In this document: piece by piece, positions 19,257 to 28,952 of the stretch
Layout of the letters: every line of letters begins with the position of its first letter
How positions within the stretch are numbered: position 1 is the stretch's first letter
Assembly (NCBI GenBank): GCA_007693685.1
Contig: REDB01000097.1
Location: forward strand, 1-39,166
Direction of reading: 5' to 3'
Source of the DNA: Oceanospirillales bacterium
GTDB lineage: Bacteria > Pseudomonadota > Gammaproteobacteria > Pseudomonadales > Balneatricaceae
DNA: 39,166 bases
Program-made: the position numbers and the translations under genes
Notes under the pieces: generated by a model
What the model was told of the DNA's origin: nothing
Seen by the model: the letters and a program-made list of their open reading frames with translations, nothing else
Databases searched by the model: none

Positions 19257-20109
19257 GACCATGAATCCGGCGCAAATAGAAAGCTTGCCAGATATTAATT
19301 AAGAACAGCAAAATCAACGAAGCTAACAGAACTACCGATGCAATCGCACTGGCAGCTGCGTAATCAAACTCTTGTAAGCGAATAAAAATCATTAAACTGG
19401 TAATTTCACTGACATAAGGCATATTGCCAGCGATAAAGATAACTGCTCCAAACTCACCTAAGCTTCGCGTGAATGATAAAGCGATACCCGTTAACAATGC
19501 CGGCCATAGACTTGGAAAAATCACTCGTCTAAATACCGTTAAATCTGATCCACCCATGCTAATAGCAGCTTCTTCATCCTCAACAGCCAAATCTTCAAGC
19601 ACTGGCTGAACGGTTCTGACAACAAAAGGAAGGCTGGTAAAGGACATCGCGACAATAATCCCTAGGGGAGTAAACGCCACTTTTATTCCTGCCTCTGCAA
19701 GGATAGAACCGTACCAACCATTCTCAGCGAAGAGAGCAGATAGGGTGATTCCCGCAACGGCGGTTGGTAATGCAAAAGGAAGATCCATTAAAGCATCAAC
19801 AATTCGCTTTCCCGGAAACTCGTAACGCACCAGTACCCAAGCCAGGAGCAAACCCACCACTCCATTGAAAGCTGAAGCCCAAGCGGCAGCCCACAGAGTC
19901 ACTTTGTACGAAGCCACTACTCGAGGATCACTGATCACTGACCAATACTCGTTCCATGACATACCTGCTGTTTGCAGTAAAAGTCCGGTAATCGGTAGCA
20001 GTAATATCAAGCTGATAAACAGTAGTGAGATGCCAAGGCTCAAGGCAAACCCCGGCAAGACTCGCTTGCTAGGGTTTAATGAGATGGCCGATGTGATCGC
20101 CAGTGACAT
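19252..20109 (-). CDS. cysT: Sulfate ABC transporter permease CysT
   Basis: 285 aa; LEDLAVEDEEAAISMGGSDLTVFRRVIFPSLWPALLTG, RSLGEFGAVIFIAGNMPY; TAA stop lies in the 15-bp repeat. Confidence 0.94.
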   Translation of the reverse strand: MSLAITSAISLNPSKRVLPGFALSLGISLLFISLILLLPITGLLLQTAGMSWNEYWSVISDPRVVASYKVTLWAAAWASAFNGVVGLLLAWVLVRYEFPGKRIVDALMDLPFALPTAVAGITLSALFAENGWYGSILAEAGIKVAFTPLGIIVAMSFTSLPFVVRTVQPVLEDLAVEDEEAAISMGGSDLTVFRRVIFPSLWPALLTGIALSFTRSLGEFGAVIFIAGNMPYVSEITSLMIFIRLQEFDYAAASAIASVVLLASLILLFLINIWQAFYLRRIHGR

Positions 20110-20132
20110 AGTGGGTTACTTTCCTTATCCGC

Positions 20133-21143
20133 TTATCGACGCTGAAGCTGATCTAGTTTGCCGCCGCTAGCAAAGTGAACCTCCATCGCGCTATCCCAAC
20201 TACCTGCGATCTGCTCAATGGTCAGAAGCTCTACTTCAGGAAATTGTTCAGAAAACTCTTGCTGAACGATTTCGTTATGAACTCGATAGTTGAATCCAGC
20301 CAACAATCTTTGAGCTTCTTCAGAATAAAGTTCTTCAAGATAGGCTCTGGCTAGCTCTAAGTTACCGTTTCGCTGAGCATGACGTTCTACAACAGCTACT
20401 GGAAACTCAGCTAAGAAGCTTACTTTAGGCACAACTACTTCAAAGTTTTGATCTGGAAACTCAGCCAAAATATTGTTTACTTCAGATTCAAACGTGATCA
20501 GCACATCACCGATACCACGCTCAACAAAAGTAGTTGTTGCACCGCGACCGCCAGTGTCGAACACTGCAACTCGATTTAAGAAGGTTCTAACAAAGCTGTC
20601 GATAGCCTCTTGATCTTCAGGGAAAGCCTGCTGAGCATAGCCGTATGCAGCTAGGTAGGTATAACGACCATTACCAGAGGTTTTAGGATTGGGAAAGACA
20701 CTACTGACATCTTCACGTGCTAGGTCATCCCAGTTTTGTATATTTTTAGGGTTACCTTCACGAACTAAGTAAGCCATGGTTGAATAGTAGGGAGAACTAG
20801 CATTAGGCAACTGATCACGCCAATCCGCTGGAACCAACTTACCACGCTGATGCAAAATATCGATATCTGTTACCTGATTGAAGGTAACAACATCGGCCCG
20901 CAAACCTTCAATAATCGCCTGAGCCTGGCGAGATGAACCGCCATGAGATTGACGAACTTCAACGGTTTGACCGGTTTTTTCTTGCCAGTATTGAGCGAAG
21001 TGTTCGTTATAACTCGCGAACAATTCGCGGGCGATATCATAAGAGGAGTTCAGTAATGATTGATCCGATGCTTGAACCTGAGAGACACCCAGACCTAGCA
21101 CGATGGCTGCGACAAGTGTTTTTGCTTTCTTTAACGTTTTCAT
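20133..21143 (-). CDS. sbp: Periplasmic sulfate-binding protein
   Basis: 336 aa; signal peptide, LLNSSYDIARELFASYNEHFAQYWQEKTGQTVEVRQSHGGSSRQAQAIIEGLRADVVTFNQVTDID; upstream of cysTWA. Confidence 0.95.
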   Translation of the reverse strand: MKTLKKAKTLVAAIVLGLGVSQVQASDQSLLNSSYDIARELFASYNEHFAQYWQEKTGQTVEVRQSHGGSSRQAQAIIEGLRADVVTFNQVTDIDILHQRGKLVPADWRDQLPNASSPYYSTMAYLVREGNPKNIQNWDDLAREDVSSVFPNPKTSGNGRYTYLAAYGYAQQAFPEDQEAIDSFVRTFLNRVAVFDTGGRGATTTFVERGIGDVLITFESEVNNILAEFPDQNFEVVVPKVSFLAEFPVAVVERHAQRNGNLELARAYLEELYSEEAQRLLAGFNYRVHNEIVQQEFSEQFPEVELLTIEQIAGSWDSAMEVHFASGGKLDQLQRR

Positions 21144-21200
21144 CTTCTTTCCCTATATTCCTAAAATCTATAAAAGATATTAATTTATGGGAAAGAAGAT
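21142..21200 (-). promoter_or_regulatory. 12-bp inverted repeat covering the sbp Shine-Dalgarno and AT of the start codon
   Basis: ATCTTCTTTCCC (minus 21200-21189) and GGGAAAGAAGAT (minus 21153-21142), perfect arms, 35-nt AT-rich loop; sbp ATG is 21143-21141. Confidence 0.75.
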
Positions 21201-21286
21201 TATATGAACACGTTAGTTATAACAATAATTTTATTTATAATATTTTGATATATTAAAATCGATCTTCACTCTATGTTCTTTGTCAC

Positions 21287-21805
21287 TTACCTTAGTATTG
21301 CCTGTGTAATATCAATAATGTCTAGAATCGTACCTTGCCCTTGAACGACACGAACAATTTTATCTTCTAACAACAACCACTCTTCCTCTTCAGCATTTCC
21401 TTTATGTCCTGCCCAATGCTTAGGCAAACGAGTTGACTTAGCGTACAGATCTGGTGGGAAAACATCCCCTCTAGCTAATTTCATTTGCCAACCTGGTGGC
21501 AAATCGCCCCCTCGTGCTAGCTTTTTTTGTAATCCTGGTGGGATCCGCTTCTGCTCAAATGTTTGATTGGCTTCGGTAGAAGAAAGTCCATAATACTCTT
21601 CCAGAACCCGTCGAATAATGGTTTGGTAATCTGCTGAGACGTCCTCATTTTGCTGACGCGAATGTGGCGCAGATCGCTGCTCAGAATTTGCGGGTGCATT
21701 TGCAGACCGTCCACGATCATTTGATGCTGCGGGCGTAAATGATGGAGGTGACGCAAAAACGGGAAGGCTTAAGCTGACCGCTAGTAAAAAAATTATGGGT
21801 TTCAT
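21287..21805 (-). CDS. Secreted or periplasmic CigR-like protein
   Basis: 172 aa; signal peptide MKPIIFLLAVSLSLPVFA; IPPGLQKKLARGGDLPPGWQMKLARGDVFPPDLY repeats; C-terminal LLLEDKIVRVVQGQGTILDIIDITQAIL. Confidence 0.7.
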   Translation of the reverse strand: MKPIIFLLAVSLSLPVFASPPSFTPAASNDRGRSANAPANSEQRSAPHSRQQNEDVSADYQTIIRRVLEEYYGLSSTEANQTFEQKRIPPGLQKKLARGGDLPPGWQMKLARGDVFPPDLYAKSTRLPKHWAGHKGNAEEEEWLLLEDKIVRVVQGQGTILDIIDITQAILR

Positions 21806-21892
21806 CTAAACACGCTCATAGATTGAATTGATTAGAAGTAAGTTTAGCTTGAGTGGGATGAAGCAGAACTGAATAGATGAGTTTTACAAAGG

Positions 21893-22744
21893 TTATTTCG
21901 CAATAAGGTTTTGTACGTAGGCGGGAAGATGGAAAGCTGACGCATGAACTGATGGTGTGTAGTAACGACAGTTTAGACCAGAAGCTTCATAGCGTTGATG
22001 CAGCAAGGAAACATTCAACTGGGATGTCTGTAAATCATCACAACCCCAAGCCAAGGCCATGACACCGCCGACATAGGTTGGAACTGCAACGGTATAGAAC
22101 CGAGTATCCTTGAAGTAAGGACTTAAGCGATTCTGGGTATTGATAAGCTCATCTGGTTGCATAAAGACCACACCATTTTGAGCAACAAATACTCCATTAG
22201 ACTTTAATAAACGTTTACAGCCTTCATAGAATTTACTAGAAAAAAGCACTTCACCCGGCCCTACTGGGTCCGTACAGTCAGAAATAATAACATCAAAAGG
22301 CTCTATGTCAGCCTCACAGACAAACGCCATACCATCAGCAATTTTGATTTCCACTCTGGGGTCATCAAATGCACCCGCTGAATGATTAGGCAAAAAGGTT
22401 TTACACAGATCGATGACTGCTTGATCAATTTCAACCTGAACAACCTTCTCAACGCTTCTGTGCTTTAGTACTTCACGTAAAATACCGCCATCACCTCCAC
22501 CAATAATCAACACTCTTAGCGCAGCGCCATGGGCTAGCATGGGTACATGAACCATCATTTCGTGATAAATAAACTCATCACGTTCAGTGGTTTGAACGAT
22601 GCCGTCTAAAGCCATCACACGACCAAAGAAGCGATTTTGAAAAATAATCAGGTGCTGATGCTCTGTTTGCTGTTCAAACAAAAGCTCATCGATGCTGAGA
22701 GATTGACCATAACCATCACTTAAGGTTTCAGTGAAAAGTTTCAT
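21893..22744 (-). CDS. speE: Polyamine aminopropyltransferase (spermidine synthase)
   Basis: 283 aa; VLIIGGGDGGILREVLKH, DVIISDCTDPVGPGEVLFSSKFY. Confidence 0.95.
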   Translation of the reverse strand: MKLFTETLSDGYGQSLSIDELLFEQQTEHQHLIIFQNRFFGRVMALDGIVQTTERDEFIYHEMMVHVPMLAHGAALRVLIIGGGDGGILREVLKHRSVEKVVQVEIDQAVIDLCKTFLPNHSAGAFDDPRVEIKIADGMAFVCEADIEPFDVIISDCTDPVGPGEVLFSSKFYEGCKRLLKSNGVFVAQNGVVFMQPDELINTQNRLSPYFKDTRFYTVAVPTYVGGVMALAWGCDDLQTSQLNVSLLHQRYEASGLNCRYYTPSVHASAFHLPAYVQNLIAK

Positions 22745-23232
22745 ACTGATGGACTTACACTCACTGGCATTCTGCCACGAACATACTCTTTAACATCGAC
22801 TTTACTGGGTGAAAAATAGCGTTCCAAAACAGGAACAGCGTCAGCAGGACGGGCATCTCCACACATAAACACATCAAAAGCAGCAAATTGGCGTTCCGGC
22901 CAAGTATGTACGCTAATATGTGACTCAGCTAACACGGCCACACCGGATATGCCGCCATTTGGAGTAAAATGATGCAAGTGAATATGCAAGAGCGTCGCAC
23001 CTGCAGCTTCAACAGCTTCTCTTAAAGCCTCTTCCATATGCTCAAGACTATCGATATTAGACGCACCAAACAGGTCAATAATCAGATGCATACCTGCAAA
23101 CTCATAATCATCACGACGGACAAAGAAGTCTTTTCGATCTCTTGCAGCAACAGCAGATCCTATAGGTTTACTCTGATGCTGCTGCATCCGTTCCTGCGTC
23201 CTGTATGTATCGTTAATGTCTTTGATATTCAT
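22741..23232 (-). CDS. speD: S-adenosylmethionine decarboxylase proenzyme, short (class 1b-like) type
   Basis: 163 aa; LAESHISVHTWPE processing site, FAAFDVFMCGDARP; 4-bp ATGA overlap with speE. Confidence 0.93.
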   Translation of the reverse strand: MNIKDINDTYRTQERMQQHQSKPIGSAVAARDRKDFFVRRDDYEFAGMHLIIDLFGASNIDSLEHMEEALREAVEAAGATLLHIHLHHFTPNGGISGVAVLAESHISVHTWPERQFAAFDVFMCGDARPADAVPVLERYFSPSKVDVKEYVRGRMPVSVSPSV

Positions 23233-23236
23233 AACC

Positions 23237-24328
23237 CTATTTAAGTTTTAACAAGTCTGTCTTAACGTCGGCGTTCTGACCACGATGGCGCAGCAGATGA
23301 TCCACTAGGGTCATTGCCATCATCGCTTCGGCAATCGGTGTAGCACGAATACCAACACAGGGATCATGACGCCCTTTGGTAATGACCTCTACCGCCTCAC
23401 CACGATTATTAATACTTTTACCAGGCAATCGCATACTAGAGGTTGGTTTTAATGCAATATGGGCGATGATATCTTGTCCTGTTGATATACCACCTAAAAT
23501 ACCGCCAGCATGGTTAGATAAAAATCCTTCAGGTGTCATCTCATCACGATGCTCTGTCCCTTTTTGAGCGACAACCGCGAAGCCATCCCCTATCTCGACA
23601 CCTTTTACGGCATTAATGCTCATCAACGCATGAGCTAATTCAGCATCTAAACGATCAAAAATAGGCTCGCCTAAACCCACAGGGACACCCGATGCCACTA
23701 CGGAGATACGAGCACCGACTGAGTTACCCTCTTTACGCAGTGCGTCCATGTAATCTGCCATTTTTTCAGCAGCATCCGCATCAGGTGAGAAAAACGGATT
23801 TTCAGAAACCTGATCCCAATCGAAACGCTGTGGATCAATAGCGATAGGACCTAACTGAGATAGATATCCACGCACTGTAACACCTAGTTGACTGAGCACT
23901 TTCTTGGCGATAGCACCACCTGCTACTCGCATGGCAGTCTCGCGTGCCGAAGAACGACCACCACCTCGATAATCTCTAAAACCATACTTGTGATCATATA
24001 CATAATCAGCATGGGCTGGACGATAGGTATCTTTAATCTCTGAATAGTCTTTTGAACGTTGATCGGTATTCTCAATCAATAAGCCAATTGGCGTTCCCGT
24101 CGTACGGCCTTCAAAGACACCCGAAAGGATTCTTACCTCATCGGCTTCACGCCTTTGTGTCGTATGACGAGAAGTACCAGGCTTGCGACGATCTAAATCA
24201 ATTTGAAGATCTTCTTCAGTTAATGGGATTCCTGGTGGACAACCATCTACAATGGCCGCCAAAGCGGGTCCGTGGCTTTCACCACAACTGGTAAAAGTGA
24301 AAAGTTTGCCGATAGTATTACCAGACAT
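23237..24328 (-). CDS. aroC: Chorismate synthase
   Basis: 363 aa; [55 protein letters not shown]. Confidence 0.97.
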   Translation of the reverse strand: MSGNTIGKLFTFTSCGESHGPALAAIVDGCPPGIPLTEEDLQIDLDRRKPGTSRHTTQRREADEVRILSGVFEGRTTGTPIGLLIENTDQRSKDYSEIKDTYRPAHADYVYDHKYGFRDYRGGGRSSARETAMRVAGGAIAKKVLSQLGVTVRGYLSQLGPIAIDPQRFDWDQVSENPFFSPDADAAEKMADYMDALRKEGNSVGARISVVASGVPVGLGEPIFDRLDAELAHALMSINAVKGVEIGDGFAVVAQKGTEHRDEMTPEGFLSNHAGGILGGISTGQDIIAHIALKPTSSMRLPGKSINNRGEAVEVITKGRHDPCVGIRATPIAEAMMAMTLVDHLLRHRGQNADVKTDLLKLK

Positions 24329-24370
24329 CTGAAGATCCTGTTGTCATTAACCAATTGAATCGCTTAGCAT

Positions 24371-24388
24371 GCGTATGCAAATATACGC
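24371..24388. promoter_or_regulatory. Inverted repeat in the aroC/smr divergent promoter region
   Basis: GCGTAT-GCAAAT-ATACGC, perfect 6-bp arms. Confidence 0.35.
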
Positions 24389-24418
24389 TAATATTAAAGA
24401 ATTTATGACCTAAACGCC

Positions 24419-24985
24419 ATGACAGAGTTTAAACCGACACCCGATGATGAGTTAGATGTCGACTTTCAATCGCTAATGAAAGACGTCAATCGCATCAAAT
24501 CTACTCGAGCTGAATTGGGTCGTAAACCCACTTTAAAAAAATCTCCCGAGCTAGCCTACCGCCGGCGCATGGCAGAACAAGAACCAGAGCAGTTTATTGA
24601 TGGTTTGTCCGCAGAGGTCTCTGAATTAGTTGAATCGGAAGATGAGCTACTCTTTGCAACGCCCGGCATTCAAATCAGGCGCTTGAAAAAACTTCGCTTA
24701 GGCCATATCCCGTGGGAACAAGGTCTTGATCTGCACGGTTACACCATAGAAGCGGCAAGAGATGAAGTTAGCCGCTTTATTCGAGACGCTCAACGTCAAC
24801 AAGCACGCTGTGTTTTAATAGTTCATGGCAAAGCGTTTTCGCAGGTTGGTCAAAGTCCTGTATTAAAGTCTTATATCAATGACTGGTTAAGACAAATACC
24901 TAGCGTGTTGGCTTTTAGCTCTGCTCAACCCCGCGATGGTGGAACAGGAGCAGTCTACGTCTTACTGAAAACAGAGAAACGCTAA
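24419..24985 (+). CDS. Smr domain protein
   Basis: 188 aa; GLDLHGYTIEAARDEVSRFI, CVLIVHGKAF, DGGTGAVYVLLK. Confidence 0.88.
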   Translation: MTEFKPTPDDELDVDFQSLMKDVNRIKSTRAELGRKPTLKKSPELAYRRRMAEQEPEQFIDGLSAEVSELVESEDELLFATPGIQIRRLKKLRLGHIPWEQGLDLHGYTIEAARDEVSRFIRDAQRQQARCVLIVHGKAFSQVGQSPVLKSYINDWLRQIPSVLAFSSAQPRDGGTGAVYVLLKTEKR

Positions 24986-25836
24986 CTATACTGGTCATCC
25001 ATCAAGGTTGGTTTTATTTTACCTCGCGCTTCATACTGGTCTAACTGAATAGCCGCAATACGTGAACCCGCATCGATCAATTCATTCGCACGATGAAACT
25101 CATGAAATCCTGCAATAGACTTAGGAATATGCAGTAAAAGATCTGGCTGATATCCTGCCACTTTATAGCGGCTCAAAGCACCATGCAGCACTTCCATCGA
25201 ACTAACAATAACCCCAATACGCTGGCTAGCATTAAAACTTCGCTGCGCCAGCATATGTTGAATTCTAGGCAGCACCTCTGGATCAACATCATCATCCGCG
25301 CAGTTAAGATCTACCGCTAAAATCATATCAGACTCAACAGCAACGGTTGGAATCATAGGCAAAGGGTTCAGTACAGCACCATCGACTAGGATACGCTCTC
25401 CTCTACGGATTGGAGAAAATACTCCCGGAACTGCAGAGGAAGCTCGAATGGCTTCAAGCAATGATCCCTCTTGAAACCACACCTCTTTATGGCGTGTTAA
25501 GTCAGTAGCAACAGCTGTGTAATGAATTGGAAGATCTTCGATATTAGGGTTTCCAATCATCGATTCAATCTTGGCAAAGACCTTGTCTCCTCGAATGGTT
25601 CCATGCGAGAAGTGCAAGTCCAACAACCTAACGACATCTATCCAATTAAGAGTTTTCACCCATTCTGTATAAGCATCTAATCCACCTGCCGCGTAAAGCC
25701 CTCCAACCAGGGCTCCCATCGAACTACCAGAAATAGAAACTACTTCATAGCCACGCGACTGCAACTGATGAATTACACCAATATGCGCGTAACCTCGGGC
25801 ACCACCTGCCCCTAAAACAAGCGATACGCGAGGCAT
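24982..25836 (-). CDS. Patatin-like phospholipase, RssA-like
   Basis: 284 aa; LVLGAGGARGYAHIGVI, GSSMGALVGGLYA, catalytic Asp in VDGAVLNPLP. Confidence 0.9.
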   Translation of the reverse strand: MPRVSLVLGAGGARGYAHIGVIHQLQSRGYEVVSISGSSMGALVGGLYAAGGLDAYTEWVKTLNWIDVVRLLDLHFSHGTIRGDKVFAKIESMIGNPNIEDLPIHYTAVATDLTRHKEVWFQEGSLLEAIRASSAVPGVFSPIRRGERILVDGAVLNPLPMIPTVAVESDMILAVDLNCADDDVDPEVLPRIQHMLAQRSFNASQRIGVIVSSMEVLHGALSRYKVAGYQPDLLLHIPKSIAGFHEFHRANELIDAGSRIAAIQLDQYEARGKIKPTLMDDQYS

Positions 25837-25840
25837 GTAA

Positions 25841-26731
25841 CTATTCCTCTAGTCTAATCAACGTAATAGCGTGATCATCAGATCCCAGAATACTGGGCGC
25901 TAAGGACCCTATTCCAAATACAGAAACACGTTCTGGCATCACACCCGACTCCAACAGTTCACTTTCCAAGCGCTGAGCCTGAGCATTACTCTCAGTTAAA
26001 CCTGTATCACCTGTATTAACTTTTTGATGAACCACTATGCGAAGCTTTAGCTCTAGGTCATCATCTAGCAGTGCAAGCAGTCGTTGAAGAGTCTCTGGTT
26101 CTGCCGCTGACCAACCATGTAAATCTACATAGCCCACTTCACCTAGCTGTTGTTGCCAAGTAAGGTCAGCAACATCTTCCATTTGAGGTTCTGCCACCTG
26201 CTCAACCACCGCAGGTGCCACATGAATATAATCGATATGTAAATAAGAGCGACCATTTCCGCGACGCACTGCATAGACTGCCATGTGACCAGTTTCGATC
26301 TCTGCTGCTAAATAGAACTGCGTGCTATCGACACCTAGAAGATTAGCATATCCAAACACTTGGTTAGCCCATAGGTTACTTGCACCACACTGTCTTGATG
26401 AACACTCAAACAAAATATTGGCTTGTTGACGTAAAAGCTGGTCACGCACATGGTCAAAACCCTGCTCAGGTGTGTTTCCTGGGGAAAGCTGCCAAGTTCT
26501 TCGAATCAAATCTCCTTTTAAACGCAGTTCGTTCTGAGTACGCAATAAACCCTGAATTCGGGTAATCTGGCTTAAAGGCAGTTGATAATCTTGTGTAACA
26601 CTAGCTGATTGGTTCTCAAGGCTGGCTAAGGGAAAAGGGGTAAACCAATCAGGAAACTGATTAGAAGCATAGGTTGGATTAGCAATGATCAGGGCCGCTA
26701 AAATAAATAGCTTGATCAAACGATCGTACAT
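25841..26731 (-). CDS. Secreted/envelope protein (DUF4892-like)
   Basis: 296 aa; signal peptide; FPLASLENQSASVTQDYQLPLSQITRIQG; FECSSRQCGASNLWANQVFG; C-terminal OmpA-like region. Family name from memory. Confidence 0.65.
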   Translation of the reverse strand: MYDRLIKLFILAALIIANPTYASNQFPDWFTPFPLASLENQSASVTQDYQLPLSQITRIQGLLRTQNELRLKGDLIRRTWQLSPGNTPEQGFDHVRDQLLRQQANILFECSSRQCGASNLWANQVFGYANLLGVDSTQFYLAAEIETGHMAVYAVRRGNGRSYLHIDYIHVAPAVVEQVAEPQMEDVADLTWQQQLGEVGYVDLHGWSAAEPETLQRLLALLDDDLELKLRIVVHQKVNTGDTGLTESNAQAQRLESELLESGVMPERVSVFGIGSLAPSILGSDDHAITLIRLEE

Positions 26732-26803
26732 GGTGACTCCTTATACGCTTTAAGCGCGCAGATTGTTATTCTGCCATGTTAACTTTCTGGATTGTTGTTC
26801 TTA

Positions 26804-27649
26804 TCAATCTTGTAAGTGACGACAAATACGTTTTACCACTTCCGCTACATATCTATCCTCAAGATGAAAATGATGGCCTCCAGGCAAACATTCCACTTCA
26901 ATATCTGTTACGTATTTTGCTAGCTGATAGGTTTGCTCTGTTGCAATTCCCTCTTCAGCTAAACACAACAACACGGGCGATTTAATTACCCTCAAGAATT
27001 CAGCAACTTGACCTTCCGTTAACCTTAGCACAGACGGCGCAAATAGATAGGGATCAGTATGCCACTGCCATCCAGCATCTGTTTGCGTGATTGCACGCGA
27101 AACGAGTGCTTTGGATGCTTCATAAGGTACCGGATACTGACTTTTAGCTCTGACGACTACTGCATCTTCAAAATTATCGTAATAACGTTGCGTACGCTCA
27201 GCGATGCGTTTACGTTGACGCAGTGCCATTGTCATCTGCTGTGGGCTTTGTTCAGCAGGTGTTGTAACAGGTACAAGGCCATCTAGCAAAACTACCGACT
27301 TTACCCGTTCTGGAGCAACAGCCGAAAGCAGAGAGGCAATACCAGCACCCATAGAATGTCCGACCAAATGAAATGAATTCAGTTCCAAATAATCCGCTAA
27401 GGCTAGCACATCAGCAACATTATCCCAGACATAATAAGGCGTACCTGCTGGTCGATGATCTGAAAAACCATGACCCGCCAGATCGGGCGCAATCACTTGG
27501 TATTCATCTAATAGTGGAGCTAGGGTGAAAAAACTGGCTGCATTATCCAGCCAGCCATGTAAGGCGATGATTGGTTCTTTTGAGGGATTTCCCCAGATTA
27601 AACCTCGCATCTGAAGGTGAGGCAAAGAAACCCTTAGTTCAGTTGGCAT
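26804..27649 (-). CDS. Alpha/beta-fold hydrolase
   Basis: 281 aa; LHGWLDNAASFFTLAPLL, LVGHSMGAGIASLLSA, GGHHFHLED; start overlaps gpsA stop (TAATG). Confidence 0.9.
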   Translation of the reverse strand: MPTELRVSLPHLQMRGLIWGNPSKEPIIALHGWLDNAASFFTLAPLLDEYQVIAPDLAGHGFSDHRPAGTPYYVWDNVADVLALADYLELNSFHLVGHSMGAGIASLLSAVAPERVKSVVLLDGLVPVTTPAEQSPQQMTMALRQRKRIAERTQRYYDNFEDAVVVRAKSQYPVPYEASKALVSRAITQTDAGWQWHTDPYLFAPSVLRLTEGQVAEFLRVIKSPVLLCLAEEGIATEQTYQLAKYVTDIEVECLPGGHHFHLEDRYVAEVVKRICRHLQD

Positions 27650-28710
27650 TAGCGTCGTATTGATGGATTAACTCCAGAGGTTACGGCGTTATCCCGCGGC
27701 AAGACAAATTCAACATCACTGCTTTGTGCGTTAGCCATCATACTCCGGGCAATTTCAGCTACTGGAGCAGCGTTAAACACCACTTCGTATAAACCACTCA
27801 CCAAAGGCATATATATATCCTTTTCGATTGCTTTATCACGAACTTGATGCAGAGTATTAACGCCTTCAGCAACCTCGCCTAACACAGATACTGCTTCATC
27901 AAGAGTTTTACCTTCACCCAACGCGAAACCTACTCTGAAGTTACGACTCAAAGGTGACATGCAGGTCACAATTAAATCGCCTACACCCGCTAACCCTAAG
28001 AAAGTCATCGGATTTGCTCCCATTGAAACAGCAAAACGACTCATCTCTGCCAGCGAACGCGTCATTAACATACTACGGGTATTTTCTCCCATGCCTAATG
28101 CGGCGCTCATACCAGCGGCAATAGCATAGATATTCTTCAGTGTTCCACCTAATTCGACACCATAGGTATCAGTACTAGCGTACACACGAAAATAGGGACT
28201 ATGCAAAAGCTGCTGAATACGAGTTCGTATGGCTTCATCTTGACTCGCAATAACCGTAGCCGTCAGTTGTTTGCGAGCAATCTCTTTAGCTAGATTAGGC
28301 CCACTCAACACCCCTACTCGAGCATTGTGTATTTCATCTGCAATGATCTCGCTCATTAAGCTGAAAGATTCTGCTTCAATCCCTTTAGTGGTGCTAATCA
28401 ACAACTGCTGAGGTCTAAGGTAATTAACTGATTGGCGAACTACATCCCTAACCGCATGACTGGGTACAGAAATAAACACCACTTCGGCATTTTCAAGAGC
28501 GTAACCCAGTTCTGTTGTCGCCTCTAAATCTTTAGCTAACAGATAGTCAGGGAGATAACGAGAGTTACAGCGAGTGGTATTAATCTCATCCACTCGCTCT
28601 TGGTCTCGCATCCACTGTCTGACAGCAATACCTTTCTCAGCCATGATGTTAGCGATGACGGTACCAAAACTTCCACCACCTAATACAGCAATGTGCGACG
28701 CTTGGCTCAC
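27649..28710 (-). CDS. gpsA: NAD(P)H-dependent glycerol-3-phosphate dehydrogenase
   Basis: 353 aa; [69 protein letters not shown]. Confidence 0.96.
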   Translation of the reverse strand: MSQASHIAVLGGGSFGTVIANIMAEKGIAVRQWMRDQERVDEINTTRCNSRYLPDYLLAKDLEATTELGYALENAEVVFISVPSHAVRDVVRQSVNYLRPQQLLISTTKGIEAESFSLMSEIIADEIHNARVGVLSGPNLAKEIARKQLTATVIASQDEAIRTRIQQLLHSPYFRVYASTDTYGVELGGTLKNIYAIAAGMSAALGMGENTRSMLMTRSLAEMSRFAVSMGANPMTFLGLAGVGDLIVTCMSPLSRNFRVGFALGEGKTLDEAVSVLGEVAEGVNTLHQVRDKAIEKDIYMPLVSGLYEVVFNAAPVAEIARSMMANAQSSDVEFVLPRDNAVTSGVNPSIRR

Positions 28711-28725
28711 ATGATTCTCCAGACG

Positions 28726-28950
28726 TTACTTGGGACGATGTTGATCAAGCGAATCTAACAATCGATCCACTAAACGAAAAACCAAACTAATGATACCGAA
28801 GGATAAAATCGCCATTACCACAAAAGCAAGTAGCAGCATGGGATCTTGAGTTCGTTGAAAACCTGCAATTCCCACCACCACAAAAAAGGCGCTAACGACG
28901 ATACCCAAAATGTTTCTAAGTTTGCCTGTACGGTGTTTATCTTGCTGCAT
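28726..28950 (-). CDS. Small two-TM membrane protein of unknown function
   Basis: MQQDKHRTGKLRNILGIVVSAFFVVVGIAGFQRTQDPMLLLAFVVMAILSFGIISLVFRLVDRLLDSLDQHRPK; ATG 28950 is 2 bp after the rhlB stop. Confidence 0.6.
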   Translation of the reverse strand: MQQDKHRTGKLRNILGIVVSAFFVVVGIAGFQRTQDPMLLLAFVVMAILSFGIISLVFRLVDRLLDSLDQHRPK

Positions 28951-28952
28951 AA

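Noticed and set aside
19212-19262. Extended CysW N-terminus VDKGLTLKGLTIKDLT as a novel peptide motif
   Set aside because: It is simply translation of the 15-bp DNA repeat; ATG 19211 has a proper SD. Kept only as a DNA repeat finding.
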